A stretch of DNA of 22,401 nucleotides from SG8-41 sp036555035. Lineage in GTDB: Bacteria > Pseudomonadota > Gammaproteobacteria > Burkholderiales > SG8-41. The position numbers and the translations under genes were made by a program. Positions 6,177 to 15,759 of the stretch are shown here, in pieces (position 1 is the stretch's first letter; every line of letters begins with the position of its first letter). The notes below the pieces were generated by a model. That model saw nothing but the letters and a program-made list of their open reading frames with translations. It searched no databases and had not been told where the DNA came from. The stretch lies in assembly GCA_036555035.1 (NCBI GenBank), contig DATBMB010000107.1, positions 1 to 22,401 of the forward strand, in the 5' to 3' direction.

Positions 6177-7942
6177 TGGGCCTGCCGGTACGCACTTTCG
6201 ATGCGGTGATCGTCGGCGGCGGCGGCTCGGGACTGCGCGCGGCGCTGGAGCTTGCGCGCGCCGACCTGAAGGTCGCGGTGCTTTCCAAGGTATTCCCGAC
6301 GCGCTCGCATACGGTGGCAGCGCAGGGCGGGGTGGCGGCCGCGCTCGGCAACATCGACGAGGACAACTGGCACTGGCACATGTACGACACGGTCAAGGGC
6401 TCCGATTACCTCGGGGACCAGGACGCGATCGAGTACATGTGCCGCAGGGCGGCGGAGACGGTCTACGAGCTCGAGCACTTCGGCATGCCGTTCGACCGCG
6501 TCGCCGGCGGCCGGATCTACCAGCGGCCCTTCGGCGGGCACATGCGGGAATACGGGAAGTCCCCCGTGCCGCGCGCCTGCGCCGCGGCCGACCGCACGGG
6601 ACACGCCCTGCTGCACACGCTCTACCAGGCGAACCTGCAGGCGCACACGCAGTTCTTCGTCGAATGGATGGCGCTCGATCTCATCCGCGACCGGGAGGGC
6701 GCGGTCCTGGGCGTGACCGCGCTCGAGATGGAGACGGGCGAAGTGATGATCCTGCAGGGACGGGCAACGGTGTTCGCCACCGGCGGCGCCGGCCGGATCT
6801 TCTCGGCCAGCACCAACGCGTTCATCAACACCGGGGACGGGCTGGGCATGGCGGCGCGCGCCGGCATCCCGCTCCAGGACATGGAATTCTGGCAGTTTCA
6901 CCCGACCGGCGTGGCGGGCGCAGGCGTGCTGATCACCGAAGGCGTGCGCGGCGAAGGCGGCTATCTCCTCAACAAGAACGGCGAGCGCTTCATGGAGCGC
7001 TACGCGCCGAACGCAAAGGACCTTGCGAGCCGCGACATCGTGTCGCGCGCCATGGCGACCGAGATCAAGGAGGGCCGGGGAGCGGGCGCGGAGGCCGACT
7101 GCATCCTGCTCAAACTTGACCACCTGGGAGAGGAGACGATCAGCCGGCGCCTGCCAGGCATCCGCGAGATCGCCAAGAAGTTCGCCAACGTCGATCCGGT
7201 CAAGGACCCGATCCCGGTGGTTCCGACCTGCCACTACCAGATGGGCGGCATTCCGACGAACTACCACGGGCAGGTGGTGATCCCCGCGAGCGGCAACCCG
7301 GAATCGGTCGTGCCCGGTTTCTATGCGGCGGGCGAGTGCTCCTGCGTGTCGGTTCACGGCGCCAATCGCCTGGGATGCAACTCGCTCCTCGACCTGCTGG
7401 TGTTCGGAAAGGCCGCTGCGGAGACTATCATCCGGGACCTGCGCGAGGATGGAACGGCCCGGCGCGCGCTGCCCCCGGGCGCCGGGGAGCCGACGCTCGC
7501 ACGCCTGGCGCGGCTCGACGGCCAGAAGGACGGCGAGCGCGTCGCGGACGTCGGCAACGATCTGCGGCGCATCATGCAGCACCACTGCGGGGTGTTCCGG
7601 TTTCCCGACCTGCTCGAGGCGGGCGTGCAGAAGATGAAGGAGGTGGCGGCGCGCGCGGCCCGGACCGGGATCCGGGACAAGAGCAGGACCTTCAACACCG
7701 CGCGGGTGGAGGCCCTCGAGCTCGACAACCTGGTCGAGACCGCGGTCGCCTCGATGGTCTCGGCGGACGCGCGCAAGGAGAGCCGCGGCTCACACGACCG
7801 CGCCGACTACCCGAAGCGCGACGACGCCGGCTGGATCAAGCATACGCTGTGGAACAAGGCCGGCAACCGGCTCGAATACAAGCCCGTGCACACGAAGCCG
7901 CTGACGGTCGAGTCCTTCGAGCCCAAGGCGCGGGTGTACTGA
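6176..7942 (+). CDS. sdhA: Succinate dehydrogenase flavoprotein subunit SdhA
   Basis: Catalytic FAD subunit of complex II, 588 residues, which oxidises succinate to fumarate. The FAD-binding GGGGSGLRAA is at residues 14-23. SHTVAAQGG contains His45, the residue that carries the covalent FAD. The active-site regions FWQFHPTG, EGVRGEGG and CVSVHGANRLGCNSL are all present, so the enzyme looks complete. The ATG at 6176 overlaps the sdhD stop by one base; frame continuation upstream of it belongs to another frame of sdhD. sdhB follows after 12 bp. It would also take up succinate produced by the methylcitrate cycle, part of which is encoded on the other side of the divergent promoter. Confidence 0.98.
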   Translation: MGLPVRTFDAVIVGGGGSGLRAALELARADLKVAVLSKVFPTRSHTVAAQGGVAAALGNIDEDNWHWHMYDTVKGSDYLGDQDAIEYMCRRAAETVYELEHFGMPFDRVAGGRIYQRPFGGHMREYGKSPVPRACAAADRTGHALLHTLYQANLQAHTQFFVEWMALDLIRDREGAVLGVTALEMETGEVMILQGRATVFATGGAGRIFSASTNAFINTGDGLGMAARAGIPLQDMEFWQFHPTGVAGAGVLITEGVRGEGGYLLNKNGERFMERYAPNAKDLASRDIVSRAMATEIKEGRGAGAEADCILLKLDHLGEETISRRLPGIREIAKKFANVDPVKDPIPVVPTCHYQMGGIPTNYHGQVVIPASGNPESVVPGFYAAGECSCVSVHGANRLGCNSLLDLLVFGKAAAETIIRDLREDGTARRALPPGAGEPTLARLARLDGQKDGERVADVGNDLRRIMQHHCGVFRFPDLLEAGVQKMKEVAARAARTGIRDKSRTFNTARVEALELDNLVETAVASMVSADARKESRGSHDRADYPKRDDAGWIKHTLWNKAGNRLEYKPVHTKPLTVESFEPKARVY

Positions 7943-7954
7943 ACGGAGCAACCC

Positions 7955-8650
7955 ATGCGATTCTCGATCTACCGCTACGACCCCGACTCCGGCGCGCGCC
8001 CGCGCATGCAGGACTACGACATCGCGCTCGAGGCGACCGACCGGATGCTGCTCGACGCCCTGGTGCGCATCAAGGCGCACGATGACACGCTCGCGTTCCG
8101 GCGCTCCTGCCGCGAAGGCGTGTGCGGCTCCGACGCCATGAACATCAACGGCAAGAACGGCCTCGCGTGCGTGACGCGGATCGCGGACCTGAAGGAGCCG
8201 GTGACGATCCGGCCGCTGCCCGGGCTGCCGGTGGTGCGCGATCTCATCGTGGACATGTCCCAGTTCTTCAAGCAGTACAACTCGGTAAAGCCCTACCTCG
8301 TCAACCACGAGCCGCCACCGGAGAAGGAGCGGCTGCAAACGCCCGAGGAGCGCGAGGCGCTGAACGGGCTCTACGAATGCATCCTGTGCGCGTGCTGCAC
8401 CACGGCCTGCCCCTCGTTCTGGTGGAACCCAGACAAGTTCGTCGGACCGGCGGGCCTGCTGCAGGCCTACCGCTTCATCGCGGACACCCGCGACCAGGCG
8501 ACCGGGGAGCGGCTCGACGACCTGGAGGACCCCTATCGACTGTTCCGCTGCCACTCGATCATGAACTGCGTGGACGTGTGCCCCAAGGGGCTCAACCCGA
8601 CGCGGGCGATCGGAAAGATCAAAGAGCTTCTGCTCAAGCGCACCATTTGA
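7955..8650 (+). CDS. sdhB: Succinate dehydrogenase iron-sulfur subunit SdhB
   Basis: Electron-transfer subunit of complex II, 231 residues. The 2Fe-2S ligands are Cys52, Cys57 and Cys72, with Asp60 in the fourth position as in E. coli. CILCACCTTACP supplies Cys142, Cys145 and Cys148 for the 4Fe-4S cluster together with Cys209; Cys152, Cys199 and Cys205 fit the 3Fe-4S cluster. FWWNPDKFVGPAG and CHSIMNCVDVCPKGLNP are family signatures. It begins 12 bp after sdhA, with a GGAG-like site in the gap, and its TGA stop overlaps the sdhE ATG by one base. Nothing is missing or unusual. Confidence 0.98.
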   Translation: MRFSIYRYDPDSGARPRMQDYDIALEATDRMLLDALVRIKAHDDTLAFRRSCREGVCGSDAMNINGKNGLACVTRIADLKEPVTIRPLPGLPVVRDLIVDMSQFFKQYNSVKPYLVNHEPPPEKERLQTPEEREALNGLYECILCACCTTACPSFWWNPDKFVGPAGLLQAYRFIADTRDQATGERLDDLEDPYRLFRCHSIMNCVDVCPKGLNPTRAIGKIKELLLKRTI

Positions 8651-8901
8651 TGGCAGACTTCGACCGCATACGCTGGCGCTGCCGGCGCGGGTTGCTCGAG
8701 CTGGACCTCGTCCTCGAGGCGTTCCTCGCGCGCGGCTACGAGCGCCTCGACGCCGGGGAGCGCAGGCTGTTCGACGAGCTGCTCGAGCAGCCTGACAATG
8801 ACCTGCTTGACCTGGCGCTCGGGCGGCGCGAGCCGGAGGCGCGCTACCGGGCGGTGGTGGAGCGGCTGCGCGCGGTCGAGGGGCCGGCGCGGCGTGTTTG
8901 A
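8650..8901 (+). CDS. sdhE: FAD assembly factor SdhE
   Basis: Small protein of 83 residues (YgfY/DUF339 family) that helps attach FAD covalently to SdhA. The conserved RGxxE motif is seen as Arg13-Gly14-Leu-Leu-Glu17 within RRGLLELDLVLEAFL, followed by the usual helical ERRLFDELLEQPDNDLLDL. The ATG at 8650 lies in the TGATG junction with sdhB; the open frame further upstream is inside sdhB and is not part of the gene. Position between sdhB and gltA is the normal betaproteobacterial arrangement and supports the call. Confidence 0.93.
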   Translation: MADFDRIRWRCRRGLLELDLVLEAFLARGYERLDAGERRLFDELLEQPDNDLLDLALGRREPEARYRAVVERLRAVEGPARRV

Positions 8902-8927
8902 ATGATCGAAAGACTGCGGAGACCGAC

Positions 8928-10226
8928 ATGACCGAAAAACTGGCAACCCTGACCTTCAGCGACGGCACGCCGCCGGTCGATTTCCCGGTGCTGGCCGGCA
9001 GCGTGGGGCCGGACGTCATCGATGTCCGGGCGCTTTACGCCAAGACCGGGAAGTTCACCTACGACCCGGGATTCATGTCCACCGCGAGTTGCCGCTCGAA
9101 GATCACCTTCATCGACGGCGACAAGGGGGTCCTCGAGTACCGTGGATATCCGATCGAGCACCTCGCCGAGCACTGCAGCTTCCTCGAGGTCGCGTACCTG
9201 ATCATGAACGGCGAGCTGCCGAACCGGAAGCAGCTCGACGAGTTCGTCGGGATCGTGACCAAGCACACGATGGTCCACGAGCAGCTCACGCGCTTCTACT
9301 CGGGATTCCGGCGCGACGCGCACCCGATGGCGGTGCTGTGCGGCGTGGTGGGTGCGCTCTCGGCCTTCTACCACGACTCCATCGATATCCGCGACGCGCG
9401 CAGCCGTGAGATCTCGGCGTTCCGCCTGATCGCGAAGCTGCCCACGTTGACGGCGATGGCCTTCAAGTACAACACCGGCCAGCCGTTCATGTACCCGAAG
9501 AACGCGCTGCCCTACGTGGACAACTTCCTCTACATGATGTTCGGAACCCCGTGCGAGGAGTACAAGCCCAACCCGGTGCTCTCGCGCGCGATGGAGCGCA
9601 TCCTCATCCTGCACGCGGACCACGAGCAGAACGCCTCGACCTCGACGGTGCGGCTCGCCGGCTCGACCGGCGCCAACCCCTTCGCGTGCATCTCGGCCGG
9701 CATCGCGAGCCTGTGGGGGCCGGCCCACGGCGGCGCCAACGAGGCGGTGCTGAAGATGCTGGCGGAGATCGGCGACGCCAAGAACATCGGGAGCTTCATC
9801 CAGCGGGTCAAGGACAAGGATGGCCACGCGATGCTGTTCGGTTTCGGCCACCGCGTCTACAAGAACTACGATCCGCGCGCGAAGATCATCCAGAAGACCT
9901 GCCACGAAGTGCTCGAGGAGCTCGATCTCAAGGACGACAAGCTGTTCAAGCTCGCGATGGCGCTGGAGAAGGTTGCTCTCGAGGACGATTACTTCATCAA
10001 GCGCAAGCTCTACCCCAACGTGGATTTCTACTCCGGCATCGTCTACAAGGCGCTCGGCATCCCGGTCAGCATGTTCACCGCCATCTTCGCGCTGGCGCGC
10101 ACCGTGGGCTGGATCGCCCAGTGGAACGAGCTGATCGGCGACCCGGACCAGAAGATCGGCCGCCCGCGGCAGCTCTTTGCCGGGGCGGGGCGGCGCGATT
10201 TCGTCGCCATGAAGGCGCGCAAGTGA
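8928..10226 (+). CDS. gltA: Citrate synthase GltA
   Basis: Large type II citrate synthase, 432 residues, which condenses acetyl-CoA and oxaloacetate to citrate. Catalytic residues are His267 (GPAHGGAN), His308 (GFGHRVY) and Asp366 (PNVDFYSG), nearly the same numbering as E. coli GltA (264, 305, 362). The N-terminal beta-rich domain typical of the NADH-regulated hexameric form is present. I chose the ATG at 8928 because a GGAG lies about 8 nt upstream and the protein then begins in the usual way; a TTG at 8898 would add ten residues that overlap sdhE. It is the second citrate synthase-fold gene in the window, alongside prpC. Confidence 0.97.
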   Translation: MTEKLATLTFSDGTPPVDFPVLAGSVGPDVIDVRALYAKTGKFTYDPGFMSTASCRSKITFIDGDKGVLEYRGYPIEHLAEHCSFLEVAYLIMNGELPNRKQLDEFVGIVTKHTMVHEQLTRFYSGFRRDAHPMAVLCGVVGALSAFYHDSIDIRDARSREISAFRLIAKLPTLTAMAFKYNTGQPFMYPKNALPYVDNFLYMMFGTPCEEYKPNPVLSRAMERILILHADHEQNASTSTVRLAGSTGANPFACISAGIASLWGPAHGGANEAVLKMLAEIGDAKNIGSFIQRVKDKDGHAMLFGFGHRVYKNYDPRAKIIQKTCHEVLEELDLKDDKLFKLAMALEKVALEDDYFIKRKLYPNVDFYSGIVYKALGIPVSMFTAIFALARTVGWIAQWNELIGDPDQKIGRPRQLFAGAGRRDFVAMKARK

Positions 10227-10248
10227 CGTCAGCGAGGCAGGTGCGGCG

Positions 10249-13098
10249 ATGATGAAGGAGCTGCTCGGCACGTCCTACCTCTTCGGCGCTAACGCGCCGT
10301 TCATCGAGGCGCTATACGAGGCCTGGTTGAAGGACCCGGCCGCGGTCGAGCCGCGCTGGCGCGACTATTTCGAGGAGTTGCAGCGGGCGGAGCGCGGAGC
10401 CCCCGACGTGTCTCATTTCGACGTGCAGGATCGCTTCGCCCGGCTGGCGAAGGAGCGCGCGGCCGGCACCACGGTGGTGATCACCCGTCCGCAGCTCGGC
10501 GAGAAGCAGTTCGGCGTGCTGCAGCTGATCTCCGCGCACCGCTTCCTGGGGGTGCGTCACGCGGACCTCGATCCGCTCAAGCGCCGGGAGAAGCCCGAGG
10601 TCCCCGAGCTCGAACCGGCGTTCTACGGGCTCACCGCGGCCGACATGGAAACGGTGTTCAACACCGGCACGCTGGTCGGCCCCCGGGAGATGAAGCTCGC
10701 GGACCTCCTGCGCTTCCTCAAGGACACCTACTGCCGCACCCTCGGCGTCGAGTACATGCACGTCACCGACACCGCGCAGAAGCGCTGGGTGCAGGAGCGC
10801 CTGGAGTCGATCCGCTCGACGCCGGCGTACGGAGCCGAGTACCGCAGGCATATCCTCGAGCGATTGACCGCCGCCGAGACGCTTGAGAAGTACCTCCACA
10901 CCCGCTACGTCGGGCAGAAGCGCTTCTCGCTCGAAGGGGGCGATTCGCTCATCCCGCAGCTCGACAACCTGCTGCAGAACGCCGGGAAAGCGGGGGTGCA
11001 GGAGCTGGTGATCGGCATGGCGCATCGCGGGCGCATCAACGTGCTGGTCAATACCATGGGCAAGATGCCCAAGGATCTCTTCGCCGAGTTCGAGGGCAAG
11101 CACGAGGACGATCTCCTCGCCGGGGACGTCAAGTACCACCAGGGCTTCTCGTCCAACGTCATGACGCCGGGCGGGCCGATGCACGTCACGCTTGCGTTCA
11201 ATCCCTCCCATCTCGAGATCGTCAACCCGGTGGTGGAGGGCTCGGTGCGCGCGCGCCAGCATCGCCGGCGCGACCACACCGGGGACCAGGTGCTGCCGGT
11301 GCTGATCCACGGGGATGCCGCGTTCGCCGGGCAGGGCGTCAACATGGAGACCTTCGAGCTCGCGCAGACGCGCGGCTACGGGACGGGCGGCACGGTCCAC
11401 ATCGTCGTCAACAACCAGATCGGCTTCACCTGCTCGGACCTGCGCGATGCGCGCTCCTCGCTCTACTGCACCGACGTCGCCAAGATGCTGGAGGTTCCGG
11501 TCCTGCACGTGAACGGCGACGATCCCGACGCGGTGTGCCTCGCGACGGAGATCGCGCTCGACTACCGCATGAAGTTCCACAAGGACGTGGTGGTGGATCT
11601 CGTGTGCTACCGGCGCCTCGGCCACAACGAGCAGGACGAGCCGATGGTGACGCAGCCGCTCATGTACAAGACCATCGCGAAGCTGCCCACCACGCGCGAG
11701 CTCTACGCCACGCGTCTCGCGCAGGAGGGCGTGATCCCCGCGGGCGGCGGGGACGAGATGGTCGCGGCCTGCCGCAAGGCGCTCGATGCCGGCAGCCATA
11801 CCAACAAGACCATCCTGGGGAAATTCAAGCCCCCGTTCGAGATCGACTGGAGCCGCTACCAGGGCGCGCGGTGGAACGAGAACGACGACACGCGGCTGCC
11901 CATCGAGACGCTGAGGATGCTCGGGGAGCGCATCACGACCGTGCCCGGGAACTTCAAGCTGCACCCGGCGGTGCAGCGGATCATCGACAACCGCCGCCTG
12001 ATGGTGCAGGGCAAGCTCCCGCTCGACTGGGGGATGGCCGAGCACCTTGCGTTCGCGACGCTCCTGAACGAGGGCTACTCGGTGCGCCTCTCCGGCCAGG
12101 ACAGCGCGCGCGGGACGTTCTTCCACCGCCACGCCGTGCTCCATGACCAGAACCGCGAGCGCTGGGACCAGGGCACCTACATGCCGCTGCAGCACTTGAG
12201 CGAGAAGCAGGGCGATTTCGTCGTCATCGATTCGCTGCTGTCGGAGGAAGCCGTGATGGGCTTCGAGTACGGCTATGCGACCTCCGCGCCCAACGAGCTC
12301 GTGATCTGGGAAGCGCAGTTCGGAGACTTCGCCAACGGGGCGCAGGTCGTGATCGACCAGTTCATCGCCTCGGGCGAGGCGAAGTGGGGCCGGCTGTGCG
12401 GGCTGACGCTGATGCTCCCGCACGGCTACGAGGGCCAGGGTCCCGAGCATTCCTCGGCGCGCATCGAGCGCTACATGCAGCTCTGCGCGGACTACAACAT
12501 GCAGGTGTGCATCCCGGCCACCCCCGTTCAGCTCTACTACCTGCTGCGGCGGCAGATGGTCCGGCCGTCCCGCAAGCCGCTGATCCTCTTCACGCCGAAG
12601 AGCATCCTGCGCCACAAGGAGTCCGTCTCCCCGCTCGAGGAGTTCGCCACCGACAAGTTCAAGCCGGTCAACGAGGACTGGGAGGCGAAGGACATCGATC
12701 CGGACAAGGTCAGGCGCGTGGTGTTCTGCAGCGGCAAGGTCTATTACGACCTGCGGGTCGAGCGCAAGAATCGAAACCTGAAGGAGTTGCCGCTCGCGCG
12801 CATCGCCCAGCTCTATCCCTTCCCGCACGAGGATTTCCAGGCCCAGATCGAGCGCTATAGAAGCGCGACCGAGATCGTGTGGTGCCAGGAGGAGCCGCGC
12901 AACCAGGGCGCCTGGCACCGCATCCAGCACTACCTCGAGCGGCACATGCTGCCGCACCAGAAGCTCATCTACGCGGGGCGCGACTCCTCGGCGACGCCGG
13001 CCGCCGGCTACAAGTCGCTGCACGACCGGCAGCAGAAGGAGCTGGTGGAGCTCGCGCTCTCCGTGGGCGTCGGCTCGCGGGCCGACGGCGTGCGCTGA
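10249..13098 (+). CDS. sucA: 2-oxoglutarate dehydrogenase E1 component
   Basis: Thiamine diphosphate-dependent decarboxylase of the 2-oxoglutarate dehydrogenase complex, 949 residues (usual 930-960). The N-terminal segment ending in YLFGANAPFIEALYEAW is the E2-binding leader. HRGRINVLVN is a family motif, and the cofactor site runs from HGDAAFAGQG (about residues 354-363) to VVNNQIGFT, the expected GDG-like to NN spacing. HNEQDEP and GYEGQGPEHSSARIER are also diagnostic. It starts 22 bp after gltA; an ATG directly follows the first ATG, so the start could be one codon later. The gene is called odhA in some betaproteobacteria. It shares a reading frame with sucB and lpdA. Confidence 0.97.
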   Translation: MMKELLGTSYLFGANAPFIEALYEAWLKDPAAVEPRWRDYFEELQRAERGAPDVSHFDVQDRFARLAKERAAGTTVVITRPQLGEKQFGVLQLISAHRFLGVRHADLDPLKRREKPEVPELEPAFYGLTAADMETVFNTGTLVGPREMKLADLLRFLKDTYCRTLGVEYMHVTDTAQKRWVQERLESIRSTPAYGAEYRRHILERLTAAETLEKYLHTRYVGQKRFSLEGGDSLIPQLDNLLQNAGKAGVQELVIGMAHRGRINVLVNTMGKMPKDLFAEFEGKHEDDLLAGDVKYHQGFSSNVMTPGGPMHVTLAFNPSHLEIVNPVVEGSVRARQHRRRDHTGDQVLPVLIHGDAAFAGQGVNMETFELAQTRGYGTGGTVHIVVNNQIGFTCSDLRDARSSLYCTDVAKMLEVPVLHVNGDDPDAVCLATEIALDYRMKFHKDVVVDLVCYRRLGHNEQDEPMVTQPLMYKTIAKLPTTRELYATRLAQEGVIPAGGGDEMVAACRKALDAGSHTNKTILGKFKPPFEIDWSRYQGARWNENDDTRLPIETLRMLGERITTVPGNFKLHPAVQRIIDNRRLMVQGKLPLDWGMAEHLAFATLLNEGYSVRLSGQDSARGTFFHRHAVLHDQNRERWDQGTYMPLQHLSEKQGDFVVIDSLLSEEAVMGFEYGYATSAPNELVIWEAQFGDFANGAQVVIDQFIASGEAKWGRLCGLTLMLPHGYEGQGPEHSSARIERYMQLCADYNMQVCIPATPVQLYYLLRRQMVRPSRKPLILFTPKSILRHKESVSPLEEFATDKFKPVNEDWEAKDIDPDKVRRVVFCSGKVYYDLRVERKNRNLKELPLARIAQLYPFPHEDFQAQIERYRSATEIVWCQEEPRNQGAWHRIQHYLERHMLPHQKLIYAGRDSSATPAAGYKSLHDRQQKELVELALSVGVGSRADGVR

Positions 13099-13107
13099 GG
13101 AACGCTC

Positions 13108-14328
13108 ATGCTGGTCGAGGTCAAGGTCCCGCAGCTCTCCGAGTCGGTCGCGGAGGCGACGCTCCTCACCTGGCACAAGAAGGCCGGCGAGCGCGTCAAG
13201 CGCGACGAGAACCTGGTCGATATCGAGACCGACAAGGTCGTGCTCGAGACGCCGGCGCCGGAGTCGGGCGTGATCATCAAGATCATCAAGGGCGACGGCG
13301 GCACCGTGGTGAGCAACGAGGTGATCGCGCAGATCGACACCGAAGGCAAGGCGGAGGCCCCGGTTGCGGCTGCAAAAGGCGCTGTGAAGGAGCCGGCGAG
13401 CGCCCCCGCGAAGACTGCAGCGCCGGCCGCGATGCCGGCTGCGCGCAAGCTCGCGGCCGAGAAGGGCGTGGACACCGCCGCATTGGGCGGCACCGGGCGC
13501 GGAGGACGCGTCACCAGGGAGGACGTGCAGCAGGCGGCGGAGGGCAAAGCGCGCCCGGCGACCGCTCCGGCTCCGTCCGTTCCTTCGCCCGCCCGAGCAC
13601 CGGCCGTGACGCCGGTTGCGCCGGGGGAGCGTCCCGAGCAGCGCGTGCCGATGTCGCGGCTGCGGGCGCGCGTCGCGGAGCGCCTGGTGCAGTCGCAGCA
13701 CGAGGCTGCGGTCCTCACCACCTTCAACGAAGTCAACATGCAGGCGGTGATCGAGCTGCGCAACCGCTACCGGGAGCGCTTCGAGAAGGAGCACGGCGTG
13801 CGGCTCGGCTTCATGTCGTTCTTCGTGAAGGCGGTGGTGCACGCCCTGCGGAAATTCCCCATCGTGAACGCCTCGATCGACGGCACCGATATCGTCTACC
13901 ACGGCTACCACGACATCGGCATCGCGGTCGCGAGCCCGCGCGGCCTCGTGGTCCCGATCCTGCGCGACGCGGGCGAGCTCTCCCTGGCCGAGATCGAGAA
14001 GAAGATCGCGGACTTCGGCAAGCGCGCGCAGGAAGGGAAGCTCACGATCGAGGAGCTGACGGGCGGCACCTTCTCGATCTCCAACGGCGGGGTCTTCGGC
14101 TCGATGCTCTCCACCCCGATCATCAATCCGCCGCAGAGCGCGATTCTCGGCGTGCACGCCACCCGCGAGCGGCCGGTCGCGGAGAACGGCCAGGTGGTGA
14201 TCCGCCCGGTCAACTACCTCGCGCTCTCCTACGATCACCGCATCATCGACGGGCGCGAGGCGGTGCTCTCCCTCGTCGCCATCAAGGAAGCCCTCGAGGA
14301 CCCGGCCCGCATCCTGCTCGATGTCTGA
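13108..14328 (+). CDS. sucB: 2-oxoglutarate dehydrogenase E2, dihydrolipoyl succinyltransferase
   Basis: E2 core of the 2-oxoglutarate dehydrogenase complex, 406 residues. Domains in order are one lipoyl domain (residues 1-77) with the lipoylated Lys43 in IETDKVVLE; an Ala/Pro/Lys-rich linker; a peripheral subunit-binding domain (about 109-145, RKLAAEKGVD to GRVTREDV); a second Ala/Pro linker; and the catalytic domain (about 175-406) with His377 and Asp381 in YDHRIIDG. The single lipoyl domain and PMSRLRARVAERL fit the succinyl- rather than the acetyltransferase. It starts 9 bp after sucA, with AGGA in the gap. Its stop codon is immediately followed by the lpdA start. Confidence 0.97.
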   Translation: MLVEVKVPQLSESVAEATLLTWHKKAGERVKRDENLVDIETDKVVLETPAPESGVIIKIIKGDGGTVVSNEVIAQIDTEGKAEAPVAAAKGAVKEPASAPAKTAAPAAMPAARKLAAEKGVDTAALGGTGRGGRVTREDVQQAAEGKARPATAPAPSVPSPARAPAVTPVAPGERPEQRVPMSRLRARVAERLVQSQHEAAVLTTFNEVNMQAVIELRNRYRERFEKEHGVRLGFMSFFVKAVVHALRKFPIVNASIDGTDIVYHGYHDIGIAVASPRGLVVPILRDAGELSLAEIEKKIADFGKRAQEGKLTIEELTGGTFSISNGGVFGSMLSTPIINPPQSAILGVHATRERPVAENGQVVIRPVNYLALSYDHRIIDGREAVLSLVAIKEALEDPARILLDV

Positions 14329-15759
14329 ATGAGCAAGTCCTTCGATGTCGTGGTCATTGGCGGGGGCCCCGGCGGCTACATCGCCGCGATCCGCGCCGCG
14401 CAGCTCGGGCTCTCGACCGCGTGCATCGACGAATGGCGGGGCGCCGACGGCAAGCCCGCGCTTGGCGGCACCTGCACCAACGTCGGCTGCATCCCCTCGA
14501 AAGCGCTGCTGCAGTCCTCGGAGAACTACCATCACGCCGCCCACGCGTTCGCCGAGCACGGCATCCAGGTGAAGGGCCTCGCGCTCGACCTCGCGCAGAT
14601 GCTCAAGCGCAAGGACAAGGTGGTCCGTCAGAACAACGACGGCATCGTCTATCTCTTCAGGAAAAACAAGGTCACGTTCTTCCACGGCCGCGGCAGCTTC
14701 GCGGGGGGAAGCGCGGGAGCGTGGCAGGTCAAGGTGGCGGGCGGCGCGGAGGAGGCGATCACGGCGCGCCATGTCATCATCGCGACCGGCTCCAATCCAC
14801 GCCCCCTGCCGGGCGTCGCCTTCGATAACAAGCTCGTGCTCGACAACGCGGGCGCGCTGGCGCTGCCGGAGGTCCCGCGCAGGCTCGGCGTCATCGGCGC
14901 CGGGGTGATCGGCCTCGAGATGGGCAGCGTGTGGCGGCGGCTCGGGGCGGATGTCACGATGCTGGAGATGCTGGACACCTTTCTGCCCGCCGCGGACGAG
15001 GCGGTGGCAAAGGAGGCGTGGAAGATCTTCACCCGCGAGCAGGGCCTCGACATCGTGCTCGGCGCCGCCATCGCGCGCGTGGCGACGGGCAGGAAGGGCA
15101 TGACGGTGGAGTACTCGGTGAAGGGCGCAGGCGAGCGCACGCTCGAGTGCGACCGCCTGATCGTCTCCATCGGGCGGGTGCCGAACACGCAGGGACTCAA
15201 CGCCGAGGCGGCCGGGCTCAAGCTCGACGCGCGGGGATTCATCGAAGTGGACGGGGATTGCCGCACGAATCTCTCCGGCGTGTGGGCGATCGGAGACGTC
15301 GTGCGCGGACCCATGCTCGCGCACAAGGCGGAGGAGGAGGGCGTCGCGGTCGCCGAGCGCGTGGCGGGCCGCCACGGCCACGTCGATTTCAACACCATTC
15401 CCTGGGTCATCTACACCGCGCCCGAGATCGCCTGGGTCGGAAGGACCGAGCGCGAGTTGAAGAGCGCCGGTGTTCAAGTGCGCACCGGCCAGTTCCCGTT
15501 CATGGCGAACGGCCGCGCGCGGGCGCTGGGTGACACCCGCGGGTTCGTGAAGTTCGTGGCGGACGCGCAGACCGACCGCATCCTCGGCGTGCACATCATC
15601 GGGCCGATGGCCTCCGAGCTCGTCTCCGAGGCGGTGGTCGCGATGGAGTTCGGCGCCTCGTCCGAGGACATCGCGCTCATCTGTCACGCCCATCCGTCGC
15701 TCGCCGAGGCGATGAAGGAAGCGGCGCTGGGTGTCGCCGGGCGCAGCCTGAATGCCTGA
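14329..15759 (+). CDS. lpdA: Dihydrolipoyl dehydrogenase (E3)
   Basis: Flavoprotein that reoxidises lipoamide in the 2-oxoglutarate dehydrogenase complex, 476 residues. The FAD loop GGGPGG is at residues 11-16, the redox-active disulfide Cys49/Cys54 in GGTCTNVGCIPSKALL, the NAD loop in GAGVIGLEMGSVW, and the second FAD motif in GVWAIGDVVRGPMLAHKAEEEG. The C-terminal dyad His455/Glu460 is in HAHPSLAE. The ATG abuts the sucB TGA with no spacer, and no Shine-Dalgarno is evident, so initiation probably relies on ribosomes terminating on sucB. Its position makes it the dedicated E3 of this complex; sharing with pyruvate dehydrogenase is possible. Confidence 0.97.
   Translation: MSKSFDVVVIGGGPGGYIAAIRAAQLGLSTACIDEWRGADGKPALGGTCTNVGCIPSKALLQSSENYHHAAHAFAEHGIQVKGLALDLAQMLKRKDKVVRQNNDGIVYLFRKNKVTFFHGRGSFAGGSAGAWQVKVAGGAEEAITARHVIIATGSNPRPLPGVAFDNKLVLDNAGALALPEVPRRLGVIGAGVIGLEMGSVWRRLGADVTMLEMLDTFLPAADEAVAKEAWKIFTREQGLDIVLGAAIARVATGRKGMTVEYSVKGAGERTLECDRLIVSIGRVPNTQGLNAEAAGLKLDARGFIEVDGDCRTNLSGVWAIGDVVRGPMLAHKAEEEGVAVAERVAGRHGHVDFNTIPWVIYTAPEIAWVGRTERELKSAGVQVRTGQFPFMANGRARALGDTRGFVKFVADAQTDRILGVHIIGPMASELVSEAVVAMEFGASSEDIALICHAHPSLAEAMKEAALGVAGRSLNA

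Noticed and set aside
8898..8927. TTG start for gltA at 8898
   Set aside because: It would overlap sdhE and add ten residues; the ATG at 8928 has a better placed GGAG and gives the usual GltA N-terminus.
10312..15693. A 1793-codon open frame on the minus strand spanning sucA, sucB and lpdA
   Set aside because: It is an antisense shadow. The three sense genes share one frame and strong GC codon bias removes stops opposite them. The product is rich in Arg, His, Asp and Leu, has no recognisable domain, and the sense strand encodes intact, well-known enzymes.
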